A stretch of 48,659 nucleotides of DNA from SHLQ01 sp964562985. GTDB lineage: Bacteria > Actinomycetota > Acidimicrobiia > Acidimicrobiales > SHLQ01. The number at the start of each line of letters is the position of its first letter. Positions within the stretch are counted from its first letter, which is position 1. The notes under the pieces are model-generated. The model was not told where the DNA came from and did no database searches. It was given only the letters and a program-made list of their open reading frames with translations. Location: assembly GCA_964562985.1 (NCBI GenBank), contig CAZLWE010000022.1, positions 1 to 48,659 of the forward strand. Direction: 5' to 3'. This document shows, piece after piece, positions 33,854-41,921 of this stretch. The position numbers and the translations under genes were made by a program.

Positions 33854-36551
33854 ATGCTGCAAAACCTCTCGCTTCGGCCAAAGCTGGCCTTGATCGGACT
33901 AGGACCACTCCTCGTCCTACTTGTGCTCGCGTTTCTAAGCGACAATCTATCCGTCGGCCTCTTGGGCGTTGTCGTAGGTGCACTATTGATGGTGGGAGCC
34001 ACCATCGCGGTATCCAAGTCCATCACTGGTTCCTTGACCGCGCTTCGTGAAGAGGTAACGCGGGTCGCCGATAGCGACCTGCCCCAATTGGCCGCTTCAC
34101 TACGGACCGGTACTCCCGTTCCTGCGGGCTTCGATCAGCAGCGTGGACTCGCTGGAATCGGCGATGACGAGTTCGGTGAGGTCGCTTCTGGCCTGCGTTC
34201 TATTCGTCAGAGCGCTGTCGGCCTAAGCAGCCAGGTCGCAGAGCTCCAGAATGGAATCTCCGACACCTTCGTAAACCTCGCACGCCGTAACCAGTCGCTG
34301 CTCGACCGTCAGCTCGAAGCGATCGACACGCTTGAAGCCGAAGAACGCGACGCTGACAAGCTCGCAGTGATGTATCGGGTAGACCACCTGGCTACTCGCA
34401 TGCGTCGAAACGCCGAAAGCCTGCTCGTTCTCGCCGACGCAAAGACTCCTGAACGCCACGGCCCCGCAGTCGAACTGCGCGAAGTCCTCCGTGTCGCCAT
34501 TGGCGAGGTCGAGGATTACCGCCGCATCGTCCCTGTGTCTTTCGAGGACCTCAGCGTTCCCGGGCACCGTGCCCAAGACGTGGCGCACCTCCTGGCCGAA
34601 CTCATGGAGAACGCGACGCAGCAATCACCTCCGGGAACCGCCGTTGACGTTACCGGCGGAATTGAACCTACTTCTCGTGACTACATCATCTCGATCATCG
34701 ATCATGGCACCGGTATCGCCGCTGATCAGCTGGTTGCACTGAATGAGCTGTTGGCTAAACCGCCAACCTCAACAATGGCCATCTCTCACTCGATTGGTTT
34801 GCAGGTGGTTAGCCGCCTGAGTCATTCGCTCGGCATCGACGTCCGGTTGGCGCCAAGCCCACAAGGTGGCTCGATCGCAGCCGTTCGAATTCCAGCGGCG
34901 GTAGTTGCTGAATGGAACGGCGTAGATGGCACTCCGTCGACTCCTCAGGTCGCCCCAATTCAATCAATGGCCCCAGATGCGCCGATGCCAACCCCGTTGG
35001 CAAGCGACGCTCCTGGCGCCCCAAGCCCGCTCGAGGCAGCTGGAGCCGTCGGTGTCGCCGGCGCCGCAACCGCCGGCGTAGTGCCTGATCTCGGCGTTCA
35101 GGACTTGGGCGTTCCTGATCTCGGTGCTCCTGTTGCCCCTGATCTCGGTGTCCCGGACCTCGGTGTGCCGGATCTCGGTGTTCCGGATCTTGGCGCTCCT
35201 ATTGCCCCGGATCTCGGTGTGCCTGATCTCGGCGTTCAGGACTTGGGCGTTCCTGATCTCGGTGCTCCTGTTGCCCCTGATCTCGGTGTCCCGGACCTCG
35301 GTGTCCCGGACCTCGGTGTCCCAGTCCTCGGTGTCCCAGACCTTGGCGTTCCAGATTTGGGTGTTCCTGATCTTGGTGCTCCTGCAGCCCCTGACCTCGG
35401 TGTCCCAGACCTTGGCGTTCCAGATTTGGGTGTTCCCGATCTTGGCGCTCCTGCAGCCCCTGACCTCGGTGTTCCGGATCTCGGTGTTCCTGATCTTGGT
35501 GCTCCTGCAGCCCCTGACCTCGGCCTTCCAGACTTGGGCGTTCCGGACCTCGCTGCACCTGCAGCCCCGGATCTCGGTATTCCAGATCTTGGTGTTCCCG
35601 ATCTTGCTGCTCCTGCCGCTCCAGACCTCGGCCTTCCAGACTTGGGCGTTCCGGACCTCGCTGCACCTGCAGCCCCGGATCTTGGTGTTCCGGATCTCGG
35701 AATCCCAGACCTTGGCGCTCCAGTAGCCCCTGCGCCAATGCCCGACCTTGCGGCTCCTCCGATGCCTGCAGCTCCTGCGAACCCATTCGAGGATGTGGCC
35801 CCTGCGCCAATGCCCGACCTTGCGGCTCCTCCGATGCCTGCAGCTCCTGCGANNNNNNNNNNNNNNNNNNNNNNNNNNNNNNNNNNNNNNNNNNNNNNNN
35901 NNNNNNNNNNNNNNNNNNNNNNNNNNNNNNNNNNNNNNNNNNNNNNNNNNNNACCCATTCGAGGATGTGGCCCCTGCACCAATGCCCGAAGCTCCGGCTG
36001 CTCCCGTTATGCCCGAGGCTCCTGTGGCTCCGGCCCAACCTGCGGCGATGACCCCACCGCCAGCGGCACCGGCACCGGCCCCTGCGCCAATGCCCGAAGC
36101 TCCTGTAGCTCCGGCCCAACCTGCAGCTCCTGTAGCTCCGGCCCAACCTGCGGCGATGACCCCACCGCCAGCGGCACCGGCACCGGCCCCTGCGCCAATG
36201 CCCGAAGCTCCTGTGGCACCGGCTGCTCCGGCCTTCCCAGCGGTGACGCCAGTACCAACAACGCCGCCAGCAGCGGCAGTACCTCAGCCTGATGTAGCGC
36301 CACCGGTGGCCCCGCTTGGTGCTCCAGCAGCAGCTCCGGCTCTAGCGCCCGCTGCTCCACCCGCAGCCCCCGAGGTGACGTCATCCGGGCTTACCAAACG
36401 AAAGCGAACCTCCTCGACGGAGAACGCTGCAAGTCTCGACGGTGACCGTACGGCACCGTCACAAAGATCTCCTGATCAGGTCAGGAGCATGTTGTCCCGA
36501 TATAAGACAGGACTGGAGCGAGGAAGAGGCTCCAAGGATGGTGAATCATGA
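33854..36551 (+). CDS. Conservon sensor-kinase-like protein CvnA with giant repeat tail, split by an assembly gap
   Basis: Histidine-kinase-like first member of a conservon. Order: two adjacent membrane helices (about 11-29 and 32-54) with almost no external loop; a helical linker; the dimerisation region with FVNLARRNQ and VDHLATRMRRNAESL typical of conservon kinases; the ATP domain (N-box ELMENATQQSPPG, DHGTGIA, HSIGLQVV; ends near 355); and about 37 PDLG-type repeats (from residue 411), then longer Pro/Ala repeats. The C-terminus RSPDQVRSMLSRYKTGLERGR matches the conserved end of this family. ATG 33854 has GGGGA upstream. The reading frame changes across 100 Ns at 35853-35952. Joining the flanks directly restores one frame of 865 residues. 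It overlaps cvnB by ATGA. Confidence 0.85.
35084..35720 (+). repeat. About 37 tandem PDLG pentapeptide-type repeats (coding)
   Basis: In-frame units of 15 bp (PDLGV) and 24 bp (APxAPDLG) form higher-order blocks with four, then three, PDLG per block. Late blocks vary to PDLA. Long DNA stretches repeat identically (for example around 35083-35140 and 35224-35280), so copy number can change by recombination or slippage and short-read assembly will struggle. Confidence 0.9.
35726..35852 (+). repeat. 72-bp tandem repeat (24 residues) running into the assembly gap
   Basis: One unit (35726-35797) is followed by a second that stops at the Ns after 55 bases. The sequence resuming at 35953 continues the unit exactly where the left flank breaks off. 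The unit encodes a Pro/Ala/Met-rich peptide ending in NPFEDV. Confidence 0.9.
35853..35952. other. Assembly gap: 100 Ns
   Basis: Exactly 100 Ns, the common placeholder length. They lie within the 72-bp repeat of the kinase tail. The true missing length is unknown but should be a multiple of 72 bp if the repeat phase is kept (zero is possible). Confidence 0.98.
36027..36212 (+). repeat. 108-bp tandem repeat after the gap
   Basis: The sequence starting GCTCCGGCCCAACCTGCGGC at 36027 recurs at 36135, a period of 108 bp (36 residues, Ala/Pro/Met-rich), with the second copy running to about 36212. It belongs to the low-complexity tail of the conservon kinase. Confidence 0.8.
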
Positions 36552-36958
36552 CCCAGGTTGAAGACGTCAGCTGGCTAATTTCAAGCTTTGTCGACCAGAC
36601 ACCCGGTGTCGTTGAGGCGATCGTGGTCTCATCGGACGGACTGTTGATGGCAATGTCGAAAGGACTCGATCGAGCAGGTGGCGACCGTTTTGCCGCTGTT
36701 GCATCGGGCCTCATCGGCCTCGCATACGGAGCGGCTGGGCGCTTCGGTGGCGGAAAGGTCAACGAAGTGATCGTAGAGATGGACAATGCGCTACTGCTCG
36801 TAACGGGCATCAGCGACGGTTCCGCGCTCGGCGTAGTCGCCGATGCAAACTGCGATATTGGCTTCGTTGGCTATGAGATGGCTGTTCTCGTTGAGAAGGC
36901 CGGTCGTGTTCTCACGCCTGAACTTCGAGCCCAACTTGTGAGTTCATTGCCACGATGA
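36548..36958 (+). CDS. Roadblock/LC7 domain protein (CvnB)
   Basis: 136 residues, a single roadblock/LC7 domain (DVSWLISSFVDQTPGVVEAIVVSSDGLLMA at the start is the typical entry; landmark only). It includes a central VNEVIVEMDNALLLVTGISDGSALGV strand pair. In Streptomyces conservons the roadblock protein interacts with the GTPase and kinase; MglB in Myxococcus is a related GAP. ATG 36548 overlaps the kinase stop and its own stop overlaps cvnC (both ATGA), so the whole operon is coupled. Confidence 0.92.
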   Translation: MTQVEDVSWLISSFVDQTPGVVEAIVVSSDGLLMAMSKGLDRAGGDRFAAVASGLIGLAYGAAGRFGGGKVNEVIVEMDNALLLVTGISDGSALGVVADANCDIGFVGYEMAVLVEKAGRVLTPELRAQLVSSLPR

Positions 36959-37323
36959 CCGCCCAGGAAACGAGCAACGAGCAGAGCGGGGGACGCTCTC
37001 GGCTTCGTGTACCGCCCTATGCGGTCACGGGCGGCCGGACCAAAGTCGATGTCGACATCCCCTTCGAAGCGCTCGTTCGAACCACACAACGTGGCAAGGA
37101 AAGCATGCCGATGGCAGCTTTTGAACGCCGCGACATTCTGCGCCTGGCCGAAGCGCCAATAGCGGTAGCTGAACTTTCTGCCCACCTTCGACTTCCCATT
37201 GGCGCCATCCGCGTGCTCGTGGGCGACCTCAGCGTCGAAGGGCACGTGCAAACCAAGGCGATGACGGTCAAGGCCGACACCGCTCTCCTGGAAAGGGTTC
37301 GTGATGGTCTCCGTAGACTCTAG
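36955..37323 (+). CDS. DUF742 protein (CvnC)
   Basis: 122 residues. An N-terminal RLRVPPYAVTGGRT segment is followed by a winged-helix-like half (ERRDILRLAEAPIAVAELSAHLRLPIGAIRVLVGDL). Both are standard for DUF742, the third conservon gene. Role in the complex unclear; it may be DNA- or partner-binding. It overlaps cvnB by 4 bp and cvnD by 20-23 bp. Confidence 0.92.
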   Translation: MTAQETSNEQSGGRSRLRVPPYAVTGGRTKVDVDIPFEALVRTTQRGKESMPMAAFERRDILRLAEAPIAVAELSAHLRLPIGAIRVLVGDLSVEGHVQTKAMTVKADTALLERVRDGLRRL

Positions 37324-37906
37324 TTTTGATGCACCGAGCGAGAGCGGCTCGGAATCAGTACCGCTCCCAGTAAAGATCGTGGTCGCTGGCGGCTATGCCG
37401 TTGGCAAGACAACCTTCGTGTCGTCAATCAGCGAAATCGACCCTCTGACAACCGAAGCGGCACTCACCACCGTGTCTTCTAACGTTGACAACGAGGGTGC
37501 CGCAGGCGCAACCAAGACCTCAACGACCGTTGCAATGGACTTCGGTCGAGTCGGTCTCGGTCAGGATTTGGTGTTGTATCTGTTCGGCACGCCTGGTCAG
37601 GATCGTTTCCGCTTCATGTGGGACGAAATGACTCGCGGTGCTATCGGCGCTGTTGTGTTGTTGGACACCGGCCGTTTCGAGGACTCCTTCGGAGCAGTCG
37701 AGTACTTCGAGAATGCGCAGGTCCCGTTCGTCGTGGCGATCAACGCCTTCAACGGAGAAATCCACCACTCACCAGATGCTGTGCGTGAGGCACTCGATTT
37801 GCCCCACGACATCCCGGTTGTCACTACCGATGCCCGCGATCGCGAGCGTACGAAGGAAACCTTGCTCGTTCTCGTGGAGCATGCGCTCCTACGAGCGCAG
37901 TCCTAG
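37301..37906 (+). CDS. Small Ras-like GTPase (CvnD)
   Basis: 201 residues. The P-loop is GGYAVGKTT. A switch-II-like FGTPGQDRFRFMW carries the Gln typical of conservon and MglA-like GTPases. NAFNG stands where NKxD is usual. GTG 37301 and ATG 37304 are both possible starts inside cvnC. It is the last gene of the conservon and the likely output switch, cycling between GDP and GTP under control of CvnB. The 22 bp that follow separate it from a convergent membrane gene. Confidence 0.92.
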   Translation: MMVSVDSSFDAPSESGSESVPLPVKIVVAGGYAVGKTTFVSSISEIDPLTTEAALTTVSSNVDNEGAAGATKTSTTVAMDFGRVGLGQDLVLYLFGTPGQDRFRFMWDEMTRGAIGAVVLLDTGRFEDSFGAVEYFENAQVPFVVAINAFNGEIHHSPDAVREALDLPHDIPVVTTDARDRERTKETLLVLVEHALLRAQS

Positions 37907-37928
37907 CCGCCCCAGGGAGCGGTTCTCC

Positions 37929-38228
37929 TCACGGATCTCTTGTGGTCTCGTCGACGTCAGCGATGTCGACGAGATCGCCGCTTTCGATGCGGTCTAGTAC
38001 AGGGCGAATCTTCCAGAAGTAGTAGGCAGCGGCGGGAACTCCCGCGAAAACGATGCCAGCGCCAATCAGAAGGCCTGCGAGCCAGGCGATCTGGGTTCGC
38101 CCCGACATGATCCACGCCCATTGGGGCACCCGAGCAGCGTGTAAGAAGGCGAGCGCCACGAACACGATGGGTAGTGCAGCGATGGCGATGAACAACGCCG
38201 TCAGCCAGAACTGTCCAAGACCCTCCAC
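37929..38228 (-). CDS. Small membrane protein with two helices
   Basis: 99 residues from GTG 38228. Two hydrophobic helices (LTALFIAIAALPIVFVALAFL and IAWLAGLLIGAGIVFAGVPAAAYYFW, landmarks) are separated by a short polar loop, with a charged, Asp-rich C-terminus. It resembles small PLDc_N/DUF2516-type actinobacterial membrane proteins, but I cannot name a family with confidence. Divergent from the zinc-ribbon gene, with about 20 bp between starts. Confidence 0.6.
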   Translation of the reverse strand: MEGLGQFWLTALFIAIAALPIVFVALAFLHAARVPQWAWIMSGRTQIAWLAGLLIGAGIVFAGVPAAAYYFWKIRPVLDRIESGDLVDIADVDETTRDP

Positions 38229-38247
38229 GTCTCGCCAGGGTACTAGG

Positions 38248-38451
38248 ATGAGGGCGATGGAAGCGGCACGGCCTCAAACATGCCCACGATGTTCACAATC
38301 GTTGGGAGACGCCGAGTACTACGGCGTCTGCAGTACCTGTGCTGACGACCTGCGCTCCGCCTACGACGGCGCGTCGCGAGACGACGTTGAGGCTGCGGCC
38401 TACGAACCAAAAATGAACGTCACGCCCAACGCGGTGGCGCTCAAGGAGTAA
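38248..38451 (+). CDS. Small zinc-ribbon protein
   Basis: 67 residues from ATG 38248, or 64 from ATG 38257, which has GAGGG just upstream. CPRC and CSTC, 16 residues apart, form a classic four-cysteine zinc ribbon. The C-terminal half is acidic and uncharacterised. Function unknown; possibly nucleic-acid or protein binding. It ends 12 bp before the convergent phosphodiesterase stop. Confidence 0.65.
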   Translation: MRAMEAARPQTCPRCSQSLGDAEYYGVCSTCADDLRSAYDGASRDDVEAAAYEPKMNVTPNAVALKE

Positions 38452-38463
38452 GACTTCGCGGTT

Positions 38464-39243
38464 CTACACGTTGTCGCCAGCCCACTGGCCACGTTCGATG
38501 AGTACGTCGCGAAGCACGGTTGGGCGGTCGGTCATGATGCCGTCGACGCCCAGATCGAGGAGCTCATGCATGCGGGCTCGATCGTCGACGGTCCACACGT
38601 GAACCGGTGAGCCGTTTTGCTTTGCGGCGGCGATGATACGAGAAAAGGGCATCGGAGCTGGTCCGAGGGTGTCTGGCAACTGGAGCGGGCGACCACGGGT
38701 TGGGCCGTAGCTGTTGCCCGTCACTCCAGCAGCGAGCGTGATCATGGTGTCGATTGGCCCTTGGCTCACACAGGCGTCGTCTCCGAGGCGGTCGCGGGCG
38801 GCGGCGAGCCGTCGGTCAACGAACGATGCGATACATACGCGATCGAGCGCATCGGCGGCCACGAGCACGTCGAGTACCGGATCGACGACTTCGGCAGTCT
38901 TTAGATCAATGTTGAAACGCATATCGGGGAAGTCGGCGAGGAGTTGCTCGATGGTCGCCAAACGGCCGCCCCCAGCCTCGGGGTGAATAACCAGCTCGGA
39001 AAGTTGGTCCCACGTCAGCTCATTCAGTGCACCCTCGCGAGCGCTCACCCGATCGATTCGCTCATCGTGGAAGGCCACCGGGATCCCGTCTGCGCTGAGT
39101 TGCGCGTCGGTCTCGAGATAGCGGTAGCCAAGCTCTGCGGCATGGGTAAACGCCTCGATGGTGTTCTCCGGTGCTTCGGCGGCGCCACCCCTGTGGGCGA
39201 ATGCAATCGGCTCAGCGGCAGCAAGATAGGGGTGAAGCGTCAC
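38464..39243 (-). CDS. Glycerophosphodiester phosphodiesterase
   Basis: 259 residues, a cytoplasmic-type GDPD barrel (no signal peptide) releasing glycerol 3-phosphate from glycerophosphodiesters. Active-site pattern: FAHRGGAAEAPENT (first His and Glu), LETDAQLS (Glu/Asp metal ligands), AFHDERIDR (second His), and a C-terminal VWTVDDRARMHELLDLGVDGIMTDRP. GTG start 39243. Divergent from pyruvate kinase. Confidence 0.9.
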   Translation of the reverse strand: MTLHPYLAAAEPIAFAHRGGAAEAPENTIEAFTHAAELGYRYLETDAQLSADGIPVAFHDERIDRVSAREGALNELTWDQLSELVIHPEAGGGRLATIEQLLADFPDMRFNIDLKTAEVVDPVLDVLVAADALDRVCIASFVDRRLAAARDRLGDDACVSQGPIDTMITLAAGVTGNSYGPTRGRPLQLPDTLGPAPMPFSRIIAAAKQNGSPVHVWTVDDRARMHELLDLGVDGIMTDRPTVLRDVLIERGQWAGDNV

Positions 39244-39260
39244 CAGACAAGCGTAACGCT

Positions 39261-39277
39261 CTGCTGTAGCGCAGCAG
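39261..39277. promoter_or_regulatory. Inverted repeat CTGCTG-TAGCG-CAGCAG in the pyk upstream region
   Basis: Perfect 6-bp arms with a 5-nt loop, in the 99-bp divergent region between the phosphodiesterase and pyk, 66 bp before the pyk ATG. Candidate operator. The loop sequence is the same as in the repeat at 2743-2759. Confidence 0.25.
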
Positions 39278-39342
39278 CTAAGGTGAACAGTTCGCTAACG
39301 TAACGCCGCCGTGTGCCCCTGAGTGAGTAGCCTTAGAAACTT

Positions 39343-40764
39343 ATGCGTAGGACAAAACTCGTAGCCAGCCTCGGTCCAGCAACCGACAACCCTGAGATTC
39401 TTCGTGGAATTATCCGCGCCGGGGTGGACGTCGCACGAATCAACCTCTCTCACGGGTCGCTCGACGACGGAATGGAGCGCTACGACGCCGTACGTGCGAT
39501 GGCTGCGGAGGAGGGTCGAAAGGTCGGAATCCTTGCAGACCTCCCAGGTCCGAAGGTTCGCGTTGCACCATTCAAGGAAGAAGCCGTCTTCGGGATCGGC
39601 GACTCCGTGCGTATCGTCGCTGGTGACTCCTCATCGACCCGCGAAGTAATCGAAGTCGACTACCCAGATACCGTGTCCAGCTTTAACCCCGGAGACCGGG
39701 TCGTGATCGGCGACGGCCGACTCATAATGGAAGTTGGCGAGGTGAAGGGAGAGGCCCTCATTGCCTCGGTAGTGAACTCGGGCAAGTTGACGGGTCAGCC
39801 AGGCGTGCACATTCCCGCAGACAAGCTCACCATGCCGACGCCGACGCCACACGATTTGAAGCTCCTGGACGCCTTCGTAGACGTTGGTGTCGACATGGTC
39901 GCCATCAGCTTTGTGCGCTCGGCACACGACATGCGGCGCGTGGGCACGGAGCCGCACCCACGCGGGCCGTTGCTCGTGGCAAAGGTTGAGACCCGTTCCG
40001 CGATCAAGAACCTCGACGGCATTATCGAGGCATCCGGGGCCATCATGGTTGCCCGCGGCGATCTCGGCAATGAGCTGCCCATCGAAGAGCTGCCGATCGC
40101 ACAAAAGCAGATCATCGAGCGCTGCATTGCTGGCGGAAAGCCCGTTATTACGGCAACGCAGATGCTGGAGACCATGATCACTGCGCCAGCACCCACGCGT
40201 GCAGAAACGAACGATGTCGCGAACGCCGTCTGGGACGGCACCAGTGCTGTCATGTTGTCGGGTGAAACAGCGGTCGGCGTCGATCCGGTCAATGTCGTTC
40301 GCACGATGGGTCGAATCGCACGAAAGGCCGACGAAGTCTTTGATCACTCCGCATGGGCCAACAACGTCACCGAGCGGCGCATGACCGAGTCTGGCTCGGG
40401 CCGTGAGGTCACCGACGCGATGACCTTCGCCGCCTGGCGCGCCGTACGAGAGATCGACGTCGCAGCAATTCTTTGCATCTCCGGTACCGGTTTCACTGTC
40501 CGACAAATGGCTCGCTTCCGACCGGAGTGTCCGATTCTTGGTGCGAGCACCGATGCAGCGACCACCCAGCAACTGACGCTGAGCTGGGGGACCATACCGA
40601 TCAATCTGACCAATGGTGGATCCTCCGAAGCAATGGTGCGAGAAGCCCTGGAGAAGGCCACCAACGGTGGCTTGATCCGGTCCGGTGAAAAGATCGCGAT
40701 CCTGAGCGGTGACGGCATTGGAGCCAAGGTCACCAACAACCTCCAGATCGTTACGGTGCCGTGA
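39343..40764 (+). CDS. pyk: Pyruvate kinase
   Basis: 473 residues, the full length for bacterial enzymes. Blocks: MRRTKLVASLGPAT, ARINLSHG, LADLPGPKVR, MVARGDLGNELP (Mg site), PVITATQMLETM, and AVMLSGETAVG. It converts PEP + ADP to pyruvate + ATP, the last glycolytic step. The C-terminal allosteric-like domain is present (ILCISGTGFTVRQMARFRPECPI). Its stop overlaps the GTG of the DUF3151 gene (GTGA). Confidence 0.96.
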   Translation: MRRTKLVASLGPATDNPEILRGIIRAGVDVARINLSHGSLDDGMERYDAVRAMAAEEGRKVGILADLPGPKVRVAPFKEEAVFGIGDSVRIVAGDSSSTREVIEVDYPDTVSSFNPGDRVVIGDGRLIMEVGEVKGEALIASVVNSGKLTGQPGVHIPADKLTMPTPTPHDLKLLDAFVDVGVDMVAISFVRSAHDMRRVGTEPHPRGPLLVAKVETRSAIKNLDGIIEASGAIMVARGDLGNELPIEELPIAQKQIIERCIAGGKPVITATQMLETMITAPAPTRAETNDVANAVWDGTSAVMLSGETAVGVDPVNVVRTMGRIARKADEVFDHSAWANNVTERRMTESGSGREVTDAMTFAAWRAVREIDVAAILCISGTGFTVRQMARFRPECPILGASTDAATTQQLTLSWGTIPINLTNGGSSEAMVREALEKATNGGLIRSGEKIAILSGDGIGAKVTNNLQIVTVP

Positions 40765-41216
40765 GTTCGCACAGCGTTTCCTTCGGCGGGAGTGGTATTC
40801 CACAGACGGTCCTTCCGCAAGAAGACGACGAGGTCCTCGGGCAGCTAGCCGCGTTGGAATCCTTGCCGGAGAATGAACGCCTCGACGCTGCCGCTGCGGT
40901 GGCGGCCGCGAACCCCCGGTCGCTGGCAGCCTGGGCGACCTTGGGCACCCTGGGTCGCAACACCATCGAGTCCTACGCCTACTACCGAATCGGTTATCAC
41001 CGCGGCCTCGACACCTTGCGTAAGAACGGCTGGCGCGGTAGTGGATACGTCCGTTGGGAACACGAGACCAACCGTCCGTTCCTTCGTTGCCTGGCAGGGC
41101 TCCGAGCCAGCGCCGAGACCATCGGTGAGACCGATGAGGTCGAGCGCTGCGAGTTGTTTCTCAAACAACTCGAGCCGTCGTGGAGCGAAGTGGCGGCCTC
41201 GGTACTCGATAGCTAG
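40761..41216 (+). CDS. DUF3151 protein
   Basis: 151 residues. It matches the actinobacterial DUF3151 family from memory of its core: LGRNTIESYAYYRIGYHRGLDTLRKNGW followed by VRWEHETNRPFLRCLAGL and a final EVERCELFLKQLEP. Function unknown; soluble and helical. GTG 40761 is coupled to pyk. The MobA-like gene begins 4 bp after its stop, so pyk-DUF3151-mobA probably form one operon. Confidence 0.85.
   Translation: MSSHSVSFGGSGIPQTVLPQEDDEVLGQLAALESLPENERLDAAAAVAAANPRSLAAWATLGTLGRNTIESYAYYRIGYHRGLDTLRKNGWRGSGYVRWEHETNRPFLRCLAGLRASAETIGETDEVERCELFLKQLEPSWSEVAASVLDS
41150..41172. repeat. 10-bp perfect hairpin inside the DUF3151 gene
   Basis: CGAGTTGTTT (41150-41159) and AAACAACTCG (41163-41172) are perfectly complementary with a 3-nt loop CTC. 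It lies near the 3' end of the coding region, about 50 bp before the mobA-like start. It could affect mRNA processing or coupling, or be coding coincidence. Confidence 0.3.
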
Positions 41217-41220
41217 AGCG

Positions 41221-41793
41221 GTGCGAGTAAGTGGTGCGGTCCTGGCGGGCGGTGAGAGCCGGCGCATGGGGTCGGACAAGTCACAGCTGATCATCGATGA
41301 TGTCACGATGCTCGAACGCACCGTTGCCACGCTCGAGTCCGTTGTTGCTGAGAGGGTCTTTGTCGTTGGCGGTCAGCACGAGACGGAGGGCTCTCACTAT
41401 GTAGCCGACCGCTTTCCGGGCGAGGGTCCGGTTGGGGCCGTAGTAAGTGCGTTGGCGGTTGTGGAGACCGATGCCTTGCTCGTGGTGAGCTGCGATCTTC
41501 CTGCACTGCGCGTCGACCTATTGGGCGAATTGCTCGCGGCGCTCGAAACCACCGATGCCGACTACGTTGTCCCACTCGCAAATGGGCGGCGCCAATGGCA
41601 TTGCATGGGCTTTCACAAGCGGTGCTACGAGCCCCTTGCCCAGTCCTTTGAAAGTGGGGCAAGGTCCTACCACGATGCGGTTCACGGGCTCGGCGAATGT
41701 GCGGTGCTCTCGCGTCGACCCGGAACACTGCTCGACATCGACACGCCAGAGCAGTATCGGCGCTATTGCGAGTCGCAGACAACCGACGAGTGA
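41221..41793 (+). CDS. mobA: MobA-like molybdopterin nucleotidyltransferase
   Basis: 190 residues. The nucleotide-binding entry GAVLAGGESRRMGSDKSQL matches LAGGxSxRMGxDK of MobA/MocA enzymes. VVSCDLPAL supplies the metal-binding Asp, and a C-terminal LLDIDTPEQY is typical. Likely GTP:molybdopterin guanylyltransferase, though MocA or an F420 guanylyltransferase-like role cannot be ruled out by motifs. GTG 41221 starts 4 bp after the DUF3151 stop. No other molybdenum-cofactor gene lies in the window. The following 128 bp to rnd hold no gene. Confidence 0.82.
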   Translation: MRVSGAVLAGGESRRMGSDKSQLIIDDVTMLERTVATLESVVAERVFVVGGQHETEGSHYVADRFPGEGPVGAVVSALAVVETDALLVVSCDLPALRVDLLGELLAALETTDADYVVPLANGRRQWHCMGFHKRCYEPLAQSFESGARSYHDAVHGLGECAVLSRRPGTLLDIDTPEQYRRYCESQTTDE

Positions 41794-41921
41794 CCGGCAG
41801 GTACCGGTAGTGGTGCATTGTCGGCTGCGCGCCCCTTTGGCCCGGACCATCGTGGCCCGAGGCGCTACTATGGCCCGATGCAGCACATCACACGCGGCCT
41901 CGAGGTTAGAAGTTATACCTG

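Noticed and set aside
35084..36212. Repeat array considered as CRISPR or intergenic satellite
   Set aside because: Repeats are contiguous, multiples of 3, keep an open frame and lie within the kinase gene; no unique spacers.
33854..36551. Kinase as a frameshifted pseudogene
   Set aside because: The frame change coincides exactly with the 100-N placeholder, and joining the flanks restores the frame and the conserved C-terminus.
39631..40803. 390-codon open frame antisense to pyruvate kinase
   Set aside because: Shadow of a complete, motif-perfect pyk; no recognisable domain or ribosome site.
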